Assembly (NCBI GenBank): GCA_029012445.1
Contig: JAQXMC010000023.1
Coordinates: 62,001 to 126,000 of the forward strand
Source: Oscillospiraceae bacterium
GTDB taxonomy: Bacteria; Bacillota; Clostridia; Oscillospirales; Acutalibacteraceae
Reading direction: 5' to 3'
Length of the DNA stretch: 64,000 bases
Below, piece by piece: positions 40,150-47,921 of the stretch. The position numbers and the translations under genes were made by a program. Every line of letters begins with the position of its first letter. Position 1 is the first letter of the stretch. The notes under the pieces are model-generated. The model ran no database searches. It worked only from the letters and a program-made list of their open reading frames with translations, and had not been told where the DNA came from.

Positions 40150-42459
40150 TTGTCAGTGGCAGAAATTTTAAGCGGACTGCCGGTCGTGCCGCTTCGGGGA
40201 ATAGTTGTTTTCCCCGATATGCGGCTTCATTTTGAACTCGGCAGAGCTAAATCAATAAATGCAGTCAACGCAGCCGTCAGAGGCGGCGGAAAAATCTTTA
40301 TCACCGCCCAGAAGCATATGGCGGCGAATGAGCCGGACTTTGACGAGCTTTATAAAACAGGCGTTATAGCGTCTGTTGAGCAGACCGTTCAGGGCCCGAC
40401 GGACGGAAAACTCAGAATAGTCATCAGAGGACTTGAGAGGGCGGAGATGCTCTCTCAGACAGATGCGGGCGATCACTTTGAGGCTGAGGTTGCCGTTATA
40501 AAAACGATCGAGCCTGATATCGGCGAAAACTATGCCAAAGCGCTCAGAGAAAGCCTTCGCAGCATGTTCGAGGAATATGTGAATATAACGAATAAGCTCG
40601 CAAACGATGTGCTTATAGCTGTTCTTGACACAGACGATCTCGGCCGGCTTTCCGACCTCATAGCGGGCAATGCAATTGAGGATTATACAGCCCGTCAGTC
40701 AATCCTTGAAGAGAGAAATTCTCTTTACCGCGCGCAGAAGCTTCTGGTTATACTCGGCGATATGATAGAGATAGCCGGTCTGAAAGCCGATATCGACATG
40801 AAGGTCAGGGAACGGCTTGACAAATCGGAGCGCGAATATTATCTCAGAGAGGAAATGAAAGTCATATCCGACGAGCTCGATGAGGACGAAAGCGAAGAAG
40901 AGGAATACCGCGAGAAGATATTGGCGTTGAATCTGCCGGAAAAAATCGAAGAAAAATTCCTGAAAGAGTGCTCAAAGCTGACTAAGCTTCAGCCTCTTTC
41001 ACCGGACGCAAATGTGATAAGATCCTATCTTGATGCCTGCCTTGCGCTGCCGTGGAATAAATACACAAAGGAAAACACCGACATTGAGAAAGCCAAGCGC
41101 ATTCTCGACAGAGATCACTACGGACTGAAAAAGGTCAAGGACAGATTCATTGAATCTCTTTGCGTCAGGCAGCTCGGAGCGGAGCCTAACGATCAGATTA
41201 TTTGTCTTGTCGGACCTCCCGGAGTCGGAAAAACCTCTATCGCAAGCTGCGCCGCGAAAGCAATGGGCAGAAGCTTTGCCAGAATATCGCTCGGCGGCGT
41301 CAGCGATGAAGCCGAAATAAGAGGCCACAGAAGAACTTATATCGGCGCAATGCCGGGCAGAATAATAAACGCTCTGACTCAGGCGGGCAGCAGCAACGCA
41401 TTGATACTTCTTGACGAAATAGATAAGCTCGGAAAGGACTATAAGGGCGACCCCGCTTCAGCTCTTCTTGAGGTTCTTGACGGCGAACAGAACAGCGCCT
41501 TCGTCGATCATTTCATCGAGGTTCCTTTCGATCTGAGCAAGACGATATTTGTCACGACAGCTAACGATCCGTCGGATATACCTCCCGCGCTCTATGACCG
41601 AATGGAAAAGATCGAAATGGAAAGCTATACCTTTGAAGAAAAGGTCAATATAGCCACGAAGCATCTTGTTAAGAAAGAAATGAAGCAGCATGGTCTCAAT
41701 TCATCGAATTTCTGCCTGAGAAAGTCGGCGATCGAGGCAATAATTGAGAAATACACGAGAGAAGCGGGAGTGCGCGATCTTGAAAAGAAGATAGCCGCTG
41801 TTTGCCGGAAGGCGGCGGTCAGAATAGTTGAGGGCGAAGAAAAGGTCGTCGTCAGCGACAAAAATCTCGGTGAATTTCTCTCGGCCGCCAAATTTATTCA
41901 GCAGCCGGCGACAGAGGACCGAGTCGGAGTAGTCAACGGACTTGCTTGGACAGCAGCCGGCGGCGAAATGCTTGAAGTCGAGGCGATAGCTCTCGACGGA
42001 ACGGGAAAGATAGAGATAACCGGAAATCTCGGCGATGTTATGAACGAATCCGCTAAATTGGCGGTCAGCGTTGTCAGAAGCGTCAGCGAAGAATACGGTC
42101 TTGATAAAAATTTCTATAAAAACAAGGATATTCATATCCATGTTCCGCAGGGTGCTGTCCCGAAGGACGGTCCCTCGGCCGGAGTTACGCTTTCAACAGC
42201 CCTTTTATCTGCGCTTTCCGGCAGAAAGGTCAGGGGAGATATCGCCATGACGGGTGAAATATCGCTGACCGGCAGAGTAATGCCGATCGGAGGCCTCAAG
42301 GAAAAAAGCATGGCGGCGTATAAAAACAAGATAAAGAAGGTCATAATTCCGGATGAAAATCTTTCTGACCTTAGTGAAATAACCGAGGCGGTCAGAGGAA
42401 AAGTTGAATTTGTGCCTGTGAAAAATCTTTCCGAGGTTTTTTCAATAGCGCTTATATAA
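40150..42459 (+). CDS. lon: ATP-dependent protease Lon
   Basis: Cytoplasmic AAA+ serine protease of 769 residues. N-terminal substrate domain (LPVVPLRGIVVFPDM), coiled region rich in EDES, Walker A GPPGVGKT (355-362), and the protease domain with catalytic Ser676 (PKDGPSAG) and Lys719 (KEKS). The start is TTG at 40150, seven bases after AGGA; GTG 40156 is the alternative, six bases later. engB follows closely, as in many Firmicutes. Confidence 0.95.
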   Translation: MSVAEILSGLPVVPLRGIVVFPDMRLHFELGRAKSINAVNAAVRGGGKIFITAQKHMAANEPDFDELYKTGVIASVEQTVQGPTDGKLRIVIRGLERAEMLSQTDAGDHFEAEVAVIKTIEPDIGENYAKALRESLRSMFEEYVNITNKLANDVLIAVLDTDDLGRLSDLIAGNAIEDYTARQSILEERNSLYRAQKLLVILGDMIEIAGLKADIDMKVRERLDKSEREYYLREEMKVISDELDEDESEEEEYREKILALNLPEKIEEKFLKECSKLTKLQPLSPDANVIRSYLDACLALPWNKYTKENTDIEKAKRILDRDHYGLKKVKDRFIESLCVRQLGAEPNDQIICLVGPPGVGKTSIASCAAKAMGRSFARISLGGVSDEAEIRGHRRTYIGAMPGRIINALTQAGSSNALILLDEIDKLGKDYKGDPASALLEVLDGEQNSAFVDHFIEVPFDLSKTIFVTTANDPSDIPPALYDRMEKIEMESYTFEEKVNIATKHLVKKEMKQHGLNSSNFCLRKSAIEAIIEKYTREAGVRDLEKKIAAVCRKAAVRIVEGEEKVVVSDKNLGEFLSAAKFIQQPATEDRVGVVNGLAWTAAGGEMLEVEAIALDGTGKIEITGNLGDVMNESAKLAVSVVRSVSEEYGLDKNFYKNKDIHIHVPQGAVPKDGPSAGVTLSTALLSALSGRKVRGDIAMTGEISLTGRVMPIGGLKEKSMAAYKNKIKKVIIPDENLSDLSEITEAVRGKVEFVPVKNLSEVFSIALI

Positions 42460-42477
42460 CTTTCAAAGGTGAAAACT

Positions 42478-43065
42478 ATGATAAAATACGAAACCGCAAG
42501 ATTTGAGACATCTTTCGGCAGACCGGATCAGCTGACAGCGTCCGATATGCCGGAAATAGCGTTTGCGGGCAAGTCGAATGTCGGCAAATCCTCGCTTCTC
42601 AACAGGGTGCTGAACCGAAAGGGCATCGCCAGAGTCAGCTCAACTCCGGGCAAGACCGTCACGATCAATTTTTTCAGACTCAACTGCTGCCGATTTGTCG
42701 ATCTCCCTGGCTACGGCTACGCCAGAGTTTCAAGAGACGAGAAGCTTCGCTGGGCTGAGCTTATGGAGAGCTATTTCAAGTCGGGCCGAGATATAAGGCT
42801 TGTCGTTCAGCTTCTCGATATGCGCCATATGCCGACCAAGGACGACCTCGATATGCTCAGGTTCCTTTCGGCTGCGGGGCAGAAATTCATAGTCGTTCTG
42901 ACCAAGAGCGATAAGCTGAACAAAACGCAGAGAGCCGATATGATGATGAAAATCTGTTCTGCGGTCGCCGGATACGGAGGCTCGGGAGTGATAGCTTTCT
43001 CGTCGCTTAACGGCGAGGGTACGGACGAAATAAGAGCGCAGATTGAAAAGGCGCTCGGTGAATGA
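42478..43065 (+). CDS. engB: Ribosome-biogenesis GTP-binding protein EngB (YsxC)
   Basis: Essential GTPase for 50S subunit assembly (195 residues): G1 GKSNVGKSS, SSTPGKTVTINFF, G3 VDLPGYGYARVS, G4 TKSDKLNKTQ. ATG 42478 has AAAGGTG at good distance; the in-frame GTG at 42469 overlaps that RBS. The lon-engB order is conserved. It ends 13 bases before glpP. Confidence 0.95.
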   Translation: MIKYETARFETSFGRPDQLTASDMPEIAFAGKSNVGKSSLLNRVLNRKGIARVSSTPGKTVTINFFRLNCCRFVDLPGYGYARVSRDEKLRWAELMESYFKSGRDIRLVVQLLDMRHMPTKDDLDMLRFLSAAGQKFIVVLTKSDKLNKTQRADMMMKICSAVAGYGGSGVIAFSSLNGEGTDEIRAQIEKALGE

Positions 43066-43078
43066 AAGAGAGCGGAAG

Positions 43079-43657
43079 ATGAAAGAACTTTTTTTGAAAA
43101 AAATGCGGAACAATCCGGTTATTGCGACCGTCAAAAGCCTTGATAAGCTCGACGCGGCGCTTGAGTCGGAATGTGAAGTCGTGTTTCTTTTGTGCGGAGA
43201 CATATTCAATCTTAGGACAATAGTCGAAAAGGCAAAGGAAAGAAACAAGATAATATTTATTCATGTCGATCTTATCGACGGCTTTTCGAGAGACGCAACG
43301 GCGCTGAAATATATTCATGAGGTGATAAAGCCGGACGGCATAATCTCAACGAAAAACAGCCAGCTCAAATGCGCTAAGCAGCTCGGACTTCTCACAGTCC
43401 AGAGGCTGTTCATAATAGATTCACTGTCGATAGACACCACCGTGAAAGCTTCGGCTTCAATATCTCCCGACGCAGTTGAAATAATGCCGGGCATAATGCC
43501 GAGAATAACAAAAAAGCTCTGCACTCAGCTGGATATACCCGTTATCGTGGGCGGACTTATCAGCGAGAGAGAGGATGTTATCCTTGCGATAGAAAGCGGC
43601 GCCAAGGGTGTTTCGACAAGTGATTCAGACCTATGGGGAGGGCAAATTTATGGCTAA
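43079..43657 (+). CDS. glpP: Glycerol-3-phosphate-responsive antiterminator GlpP
   Basis: RNA-binding antiterminator of 192 residues. IIFIHVDLIDGFSRDATALKYI, PDGIISTKNSQLKCAK, VQRLFIIDSLS, EIMPGIMPRI and IVGGLISEREDV match Bacillus GlpP along its length (TIM-barrel-like fold). With glycerol-3-phosphate it opens terminators in glp leaders; the glpK leader at 28246-28296 is the obvious target. ATG 43079 is used, with AGCGGAAG upstream. Its end overlaps the GNAT gene by eight bases. Confidence 0.9.
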   Translation: MKELFLKKMRNNPVIATVKSLDKLDAALESECEVVFLLCGDIFNLRTIVEKAKERNKIIFIHVDLIDGFSRDATALKYIHEVIKPDGIISTKNSQLKCAKQLGLLTVQRLFIIDSLSIDTTVKASASISPDAVEIMPGIMPRITKKLCTQLDIPVIVGGLISEREDVILAIESGAKGVSTSDSDLWGGQIYG

Positions 43658-44207
43658 AGTCAGACCTTATGATTCAAAAGACCGGAACGATGTCAGAAGG
43701 GTATGCCTTGAAACTTCGGGACTGCCGATCAAGAGCGAAAAAGACAGAAAATATCTTTTTTATATGTATAATGACTACTACACGGATTTTGAGCCGGAAA
43801 GCTGTTTCGTTCTGGCCGATAACAACGATGTGGCTCAGGGCTATATTCTCTGCGCCAAGGACTGTTCATCATATGCCGAAAATATGGCAAAATTTTACCT
43901 GCCGAGAATACTTCAGCTCGGGCATAAATATTACTTTATGGCAAAATATGAAATTCTCATTCACGGTTTTTACAGAAAGAAATATCCGGCTCATCTTCAT
44001 ATAGATATTTCCCCTTCGTTCCAGGGCAAGGGCGGCGGAACGGCTCTTGTCAACGCTCTGAAAGCGCATCTTAAAGAAAACGGTATCGAAGCGGTAATGC
44101 TCAGCGCCGGCGAAGGCAACAAAGGCGCGATAGCGTTTTATAAAAAGAACGGCTTTAAAACTGTCGGCGAGATACTCGGCAGCAGGATCATGGCCTGCGA
44201 GCTATAA
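43650..44207 (+). CDS. GNAT-family N-acetyltransferase
   Basis: Acetyltransferase of 185 residues. Acetyl-CoA site: HLHIDISPSFQGKGGGTALVNALKAHL; then GNKGAIAFYKKNGFKTVG. The HLHIDI...FQGKGGG context is that of a clostridial group without a known substrate. ATG 43650 follows GGGAGGG and overlaps the glpP stop, so the two are co-translated. Confidence 0.88.
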   Translation: MAKVRPYDSKDRNDVRRVCLETSGLPIKSEKDRKYLFYMYNDYYTDFEPESCFVLADNNDVAQGYILCAKDCSSYAENMAKFYLPRILQLGHKYYFMAKYEILIHGFYRKKYPAHLHIDISPSFQGKGGGTALVNALKAHLKENGIEAVMLSAGEGNKGAIAFYKKNGFKTVGEILGSRIMACEL

Positions 44208-44278
44208 AAAGTTAAAATTGATTTATTGAATAAACGGAAAATTTCAGCTCATAATATGAAAAAAGGAGTTGAAATCAG

Positions 44279-44497
44279 ATGTTAGATAAGATATCTTTGG
44301 CTTTGACAATCATCGGTGCGATCAACTGGGGCTGTATCGGCCTTTTCCAGTTTGACATAGTTGCCTGGATCTTCGGCGGTCAGAGCGCAGTCGTCAGCAG
44401 GATCATCTACACGGTGATTGCATTGGCGGGAATTTGGTGCATCTCCCTGTTTTTCAGAGACACCGGAACAGTCACGGCAAAGGAAAGAACAGAATAA
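44279..44497 (+). CDS. DUF378 small membrane protein
   Basis: A 72-residue protein with two membrane helices (about 4-26 and 40-60). LTIIGAINWGCIGLFQFDIVAWIFG is the DUF378 signature. The family is widespread in Firmicutes and its role is unknown. RBS AAAGGAG. A terminator follows directly. Confidence 0.9.
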   Translation: MLDKISLALTIIGAINWGCIGLFQFDIVAWIFGGQSAVVSRIIYTVIALAGIWCISLFFRDTGTVTAKERTE

Positions 44498-44501
44498 GAT
44501 G

Positions 44502-44524
44502 AGCGGTGCGAAAGCGCCGCTTTT
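44502..44524 (+). terminator. Terminator after the DUF378 gene
   Basis: AGCGGTGC and GCGCCGCT (one wobble, GAAA loop) followed by TTT. Bases 44525-44633 hold nothing I recognise. Confidence 0.8.
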
Positions 44525-44633
44525 CGTTTGTTTCTGGTACGAAGCTAATGACAGCTTTTATAGCAATTTCCAAACAAAAGATGATGAAGTGTTGTTAAAA
44601 ATATTAATAAATTATGAAAAATAATAAATTTTC

Positions 44634-44663
44634 TTGACTTTACCTGATACTTGAAACTATAAT
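44634..44663 (+). promoter_or_regulatory. Promoter of microprotein 1
   Basis: TTGACT, 18 bp, TATAAT, 30 bases before the ATG. Confidence 0.7.
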
Positions 44664-44693
44664 TAGATCATAAAAACAAAGGAGGTCAACAAA

Positions 44694-44831
44694 ATGGAAG
44701 CAATCACAAAGTTCTTTCAGTCGCTCTATGAAGCAATCATGAAAATATTCGATGTCAATATTGACGCAGACGGTGAAAAGAGAACACTGTTCGATAAAAT
44801 CAAGGAAGCTTTAGATAATCTCTTTGCATAA
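44694..44831 (+). CDS. Amphipathic microprotein 1 (45 aa)
   Basis: A 45-residue product beginning MEAITKFFQSLYEAIMKIFD and ending KIKEALDNLFA. RBS AGGAGGT, own near-consensus promoter. The N-terminal 20 residues form an amphipathic helix with hydrophobic face I/F/F/L/I/I/F. The next gene encodes a paralogue sharing the pattern FQSLYE-x-IMK-x-F and a closing FDKI helix. No cysteine, no signal peptide. Roles such as membrane-binding peptide, small regulator or leaderless peptide are possible; none is shown. Confidence 0.8.
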   Translation: MEAITKFFQSLYEAIMKIFDVNIDADGEKRTLFDKIKEALDNLFA

Positions 44832-44945
44832 GCAAAGGTCAGAAAACAGCCGGAATCAAAGCTTTGTTTTCGTTGTGATTTGAGCCGCAATGCAAAATTG
44901 TTTTTGCACAAATATTAACAATGAATTAACTTATTTAAAGACATA

Positions 44946-44973
44946 TTGATTTTTCAGAGAAACAATGTATAAT
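44946..44973 (+). promoter_or_regulatory. Promoter of microprotein 2
   Basis: TTGATT, 16 bp, TATAAT, 47 bases before the ATG. The second gene therefore has its own control. Confidence 0.7.
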
Positions 44974-45020
44974 CAAAGTATCACAGAAATGTGAAAAACA
45001 TTATGTAAGGAGATTTTAAA

Positions 45021-45161
45021 ATGGAACAGATTAAAGCAATGTTTCAGAGCCTTTATGAAACAATTATGAAGGTATTCCAGTCATTCGTCGGCTCAGACAA
45101 CAGCATTTTCAACGCTCTCAAAGAGTTCTTTGACAAGATTTTCGGCGGTGCAGCTGAATAA
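45021..45161 (+). CDS. Amphipathic microprotein 2 (46 aa), paralogue of microprotein 1
   Basis: A 46-residue product: MEQIKAMFQSLYETIMKVFQ, a short Gly/Ser/Asp turn, then FNALKEFFDKIFGGAAE. RBS AAGGAGA. Same two-helix plan as its neighbour, clearly a tandem duplication with separate promoters. A perfect 13-bp terminator follows. The tRNA cluster begins 175 bases downstream. Family unknown to me. Confidence 0.8.
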   Translation: MEQIKAMFQSLYETIMKVFQSFVGSDNSIFNALKEFFDKIFGGAAE

Positions 45162-45197
45162 TTTTCAAAGCTGAGAACATATTTCAAAAATGAAATA

Positions 45198-45229
45198 AAA
45201 AAAGGGCAAGTTTCTTCTTGCCCTTTTTT
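45198..45229 (+). terminator. Terminator after microprotein 2
   Basis: AAAAAAGGGCAAG and CTTGCCCTTTTTT, 13 bp perfect, loop TTTCTT. Confidence 0.92.
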
Positions 45230-45281
45230 GTCGCCCGAAAGCGGCAATTTGATAAAAAAATAAAAAAGTTAGCAAATTGTA

Positions 45282-45310
45282 TTGACAAAAATCTGGCCGT
45301 AGTGTATATT
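45282..45310 (+). promoter_or_regulatory. Promoter of the tRNA cluster
   Basis: TTGACA, 17 bp, TATATT. The leader has a GTCGCT/AGCGAC hairpin (45317-45331) right before tRNA-Val. Confidence 0.75.
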
Positions 45311-45335
45311 ATATAAGTCGCTGATAGCGACATAC

Positions 45336-45411
45336 GGGAGCATAGCTCAGCTGGGAGAGCATCTGCCTTACAAGCAGAGGGTCATAGGTTCGAGCCCTAT
45401 TGTTCCCACCA
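45336..45411 (+). tRNA. tRNA-Val (anticodon TAC)
   Basis: Full cloverleaf: acceptor GGGAGCA/TGTTCCC, D-arm GCTC-AGCTGGGA-GAGC, anticodon arm TCTGC-CTTACAA-GCAGA, T-arm with TTCGAGC, encoded CCA. Confidence 0.97.
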
Positions 45412-45416
45412 GAAAC

Positions 45417-45493
45417 GGCCCGGTAGTTCAGTTGGTTAGAACGCTAGCCTGTCACGCTAGAGGTCGACGGTTCGAGCCCGTTCCGGGTCGCCA
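45417..45493 (+). tRNA. tRNA-Asp (anticodon GTC)
   Basis: Cloverleaf with acceptor GGCCCGG/CCGGGTC, anticodon loop CTGTCAC, discriminator G, encoded CCA. Five bases after tRNA-Val. Confidence 0.97.
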
Positions 45494-45500
45494 TTTTATT

Positions 45501-45576
45501 GCGGATGTAGCTCATCTGGTAGAGCGCCACCTTGCCAAGGTGGAGGTAGCGGGTTCGAGCCCCGTCATCCGCTCCA
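45501..45576 (+). tRNA. tRNA-Gly (anticodon GCC)
   Basis: Cloverleaf with acceptor GCGGATG/CATCCGC, anticodon loop TTGCCAA, discriminator T, encoded CCA. Confidence 0.97.
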
Positions 45577-45610
45577 TATCCGTCGGCAACAGTCGGCGGA
45601 AGATTTATAC

Positions 45611-45685
45611 GGTACCATAGCCAAGTGGTAAGGCAACGGTCTGCAAAACCGTTATGCCCCAGTTCAAATCTGGGTGGTACCTCCA
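45611..45685 (+). tRNA. tRNA-Cys (anticodon GCA)
   Basis: Cloverleaf with acceptor GGTACCA/TGGTACC, anticodon loop CTGCAAA, discriminator T, encoded CCA. Confidence 0.97.
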
Positions 45686-45695
45686 AATCTAAAAT

Positions 45696-45736
45696 ACCCG
45701 TAATCCCTTATATTTTCAGGGGTTGCGGGTGTTTTT
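45696..45736 (+). terminator. Terminator of the tRNA operon
   Basis: ACCCGTAATCCC and GGGGTTGCGGGT (imperfect 12-bp stem) followed by TTTTT. From here to 46062 there is no supported gene. Confidence 0.75.
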
Positions 45737-45920
45737 CCTTTTGCCTTTTCAGCTCTTGTCTTACGCTAGAACACGCCAAAAAACGCAAAAAAACGGCAGA
45801 TGTACTCGTCAAAATACTCGTCAGAAATCAGCATGTTTTTGAGTGAATTTTGCTTTCACCATCCAAATATTCATCCACTCTCGATTTATTTCAACTTTAT
45901 GCAGTTTATATAGCCGGCGT

Positions 45921-46015
45921 TATGAAATATTTGCTTCGCAAATATGAACAGCGAATTTTACTTCACTTTCTGCGAAACAGAAAATTTCATAATTTACGAA
46001 GTAAATTATTTCATA
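45921..46015. repeat. AT-rich multi-hairpin repeat (MITE-like)
   Basis: Outer arms TATGAAATA and TATTTCATA enclose hairpins ATATTTGC-TTC-GCAAATAT (45927-45945), TTTCTG-CGAAA-CAGAAA (45967-45983) and ATAATTTAC-GAA-GTAAATTAT (45989-46009). The TTTGCTTCGCAAA style is one I associate with abundant non-coding repeats of gut clostridia. It lies next to the tRNA cluster and may have inserted in front of the short frame that follows. Confidence 0.65.
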
Positions 46016-46062
46016 TATTGCTTGCAGTCCGTCTGAGCAGGGCTTGAATAATCAGAAATTAT

Positions 46063-46161
46063 ATGAACAACCCTGCGGATAAATCCGGAAAAATATTCCA
46101 CTTTGTTCTTTCGCTTATAAATTGGCTCATGAGCGCATTTGACAAGCTTTTCAACAGATAA
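46063..46161 (+). pseudogene. 32-codon frame, possible remnant related to the microproteins
   Basis: Encodes 32 residues with a hydrophobic/amphipathic stretch FHFVLSLINWLMSAFDKLFNR. The FDKLF end resembles FDKIF of microprotein 2. No Shine-Dalgarno precedes the ATG and an AT-rich repeat sits just upstream, so it may be a microprotein gene cut off from its promoter. It could also be chance. Confidence 0.35.
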
Positions 46162-46178
46162 TAGAAATAAAAAATACC

Positions 46179-46211
46179 GCGTCCGCATTTTCAAAGTGAA
46201 AATGCGGACGC
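46179..46211. terminator. Strong hairpin terminator
   Basis: GCGTCCGCATTTTC and its complement, 14 bp perfect, loop AAAGT. On the minus strand a TATTTTTTAT run follows, so it ends the coaX-ECF transcript. Confidence 0.85.
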
Positions 46212-46286
46212 TTTGTCTATGCCTTTTGACAGCTTTGAACTTTAGATATCGTAACTGACCGCCAAACGGGTGGTTATTATTTTATA

Positions 46287-46883
46287 TTACTTTCTGACCT
46301 TTTCCAGCGCTTTCAGCAATGCCGGACCGATCGCCACGCAGACTATCAGCTCAAGCAGAGCGTTGAGTCCGAACAAAGCGACGGCAAACGAGAAAAGATT
46401 CGCCGTTCCGAGAGATTGCGAAAGGGAAACAATATATTCGCTCCTGCCGAAAAATGCCAGCAGCATAGGAACGAACAACAGCGTGTTCAACAGCGGCGAA
46501 GCGGCGCTGAGAGTTATATAGCAGACGCCCTTATTGACATTGTGCTTAGTCATCTGTTCATAGATGAGACCTGACAGCAGGCCCATAAGTATTCTCGGAA
46601 CAAGACACAGAATAAAAGCCAGAACGGGATTTATCGCAAGCAAAGCCGCACCGAAAGCGCTCATTCCGAAGCATTGGATAAAGCTCGTTATTCCGAATAC
46701 CGTTCCCAGAAGAAGTCCGCCTTTTATTCCCGAAAAGCCGATGCCGATAATCACCGGGATAGACATCAGCGTTATTTCCGCAACGCCGATCTTGATATAA
46801 CCCAGATGCGTGAAAGCCATAACCAGCATCAGCGCGATGAGAATGGAATAGGTGGTCAGAGTTTTGATTTTGTTGCTGTTCAT
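46287..46883 (-). CDS. ECF transporter S component, probable pantothenate (PanT)
   Basis: Membrane-embedded substrate-binding subunit (198 residues, about six helices) of an energy-coupling-factor vitamin transporter. It must share EcfA/A'/T encoded elsewhere. IKIGVAEITLMSIPVIIGIGFSGIKGGLLLGTVFG is the typical S-component N-terminal half. It is the second gene after coaX, the first enzyme of CoA synthesis from pantothenate, which makes pantothenate the best substrate guess. RBS AAGGAGGC. Confidence 0.85.
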   Translation of the reverse strand: MNSNKIKTLTTYSILIALMLVMAFTHLGYIKIGVAEITLMSIPVIIGIGFSGIKGGLLLGTVFGITSFIQCFGMSAFGAALLAINPVLAFILCLVPRILMGLLSGLIYEQMTKHNVNKGVCYITLSAASPLLNTLLFVPMLLAFFGRSEYIVSLSQSLGTANLFSFAVALFGLNALLELIVCVAIGPALLKALEKVRK

Positions 46884-46975
46884 TTTTAAGTTGCCTCCTT
46901 GCTGCTGCTTCGTGTTTTTGCGCTTATGCGCCGAATGCAGCGCCTTTTTGATATCATGTTTAAATGCGGTTTGAT

Positions 46976-47746
46976 TCAGGACTTCCGATTTTTTTCATAT
47001 ATGACCTTCAGTCCGTGAAGAAGCAGGGTGTCATCGTGAATTATATTTTCCCTGCAATGTTCGATTATGCAGTTGCTGAAACCGCCCGTCGCAACAACGG
47101 AAGCCACGCCGGGGATCTCCTCCTTGAATCGCTGCACCATTCCGTCCACCATTGCGGCCGTTCCGAAAATGATACCGGACTGCATGCAGTCCACTGTGTT
47201 TGTTCCGACGGCTTTTTTCGGAGCCGCGAGAGAAATCCGGGGCAGCTGCGAAGCGTTTGACGAAAGCGCGTTGAGCGAAACCGCAACGCCGGGGGCGATC
47301 ATTCCTCCCCGGTAGCTGGCGTCCTTGCCGACAACGCTTATTTTGCTTGCCGTTCCGAGATCGACTATCAGACAGGGCAGGGGATATTTATCAACAGCGG
47401 CCACAGCGCCGACAAGAAGATCCGAGCCGAGCTGAGCGGGATTGTCGATAAGAATGTTGATCCCCGTTTTTATTCCGGGTCCCACTATCATGGGGACTGT
47501 TCCCGTGACCTTTTCGATAGTGTCACAAACGGTTTCCGTCAATTCCGGTACGACCGAACTTATAATGCTGCCCGAAAATGACTCTGCGGACGCGCTGTGG
47601 AGCCTGAATATCTGATTGAACTCTATCGCGTACTGATCGGCGGTCTTTCCCCTGATGGTTGAAAGCCTCGAAACGAAGCGCAGACTGTCATTTTCATAGG
47701 CGCCTATCGTGATGTTCGTGTTGCCCATGTCAACGGTCAAAAGCAT
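46976..47746 (-). CDS. coaX: Type III pantothenate kinase
   Basis: First step of CoA synthesis. The 256 residues have the ASKHA phosphate motif LTVDMGNTNITIG, the NPAQLGSDLLVGAVAA segment, IVDLGTASKISVV, GGMIAPGV and VVATGGFS. It is K+-dependent in relatives and insensitive to CoA feedback. It heads a unit with a probable pantothenate carrier 92 bases downstream. Confidence 0.95.
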   Translation of the reverse strand: MLLTVDMGNTNITIGAYENDSLRFVSRLSTIRGKTADQYAIEFNQIFRLHSASAESFSGSIISSVVPELTETVCDTIEKVTGTVPMIVGPGIKTGINILIDNPAQLGSDLLVGAVAAVDKYPLPCLIVDLGTASKISVVGKDASYRGGMIAPGVAVSLNALSSNASQLPRISLAAPKKAVGTNTVDCMQSGIIFGTAAMVDGMVQRFKEEIPGVASVVATGGFSNCIIEHCRENIIHDDTLLLHGLKVIYEKNRKS

Positions 47747-47775
47747 ATTATCACCTCTTTCAATATTATACGGTC

Positions 47776-47804
47776 AGTATAATCTCACGCAGAAAAAAAG
47801 TCAA
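47776..47804 (-). promoter_or_regulatory. Promoter of coaX
   Basis: On the minus strand TTGACT (47804-47799), 17 bp, TATACT (47781-47776). Confidence 0.7.
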
Positions 47805-47921
47805 CCCTGCTGCGGCATTGATTATTCCGGCTTTTTGTGATATATTGTACGCAGTCAGCGACTGCAATGAGTCGGAAAACTGCGGGGGCGTGAGCCTTCG
47901 CAAACGGAAAGAGGAATGAAA

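Noticed and set aside
45686..45920. Possible integrase remnant or attachment site downstream of tRNA-Cys
   Set aside because: I looked for a direct repeat of the tRNA 3' end and for recombinase residues and found neither; only a terminator and unremarkable sequence.
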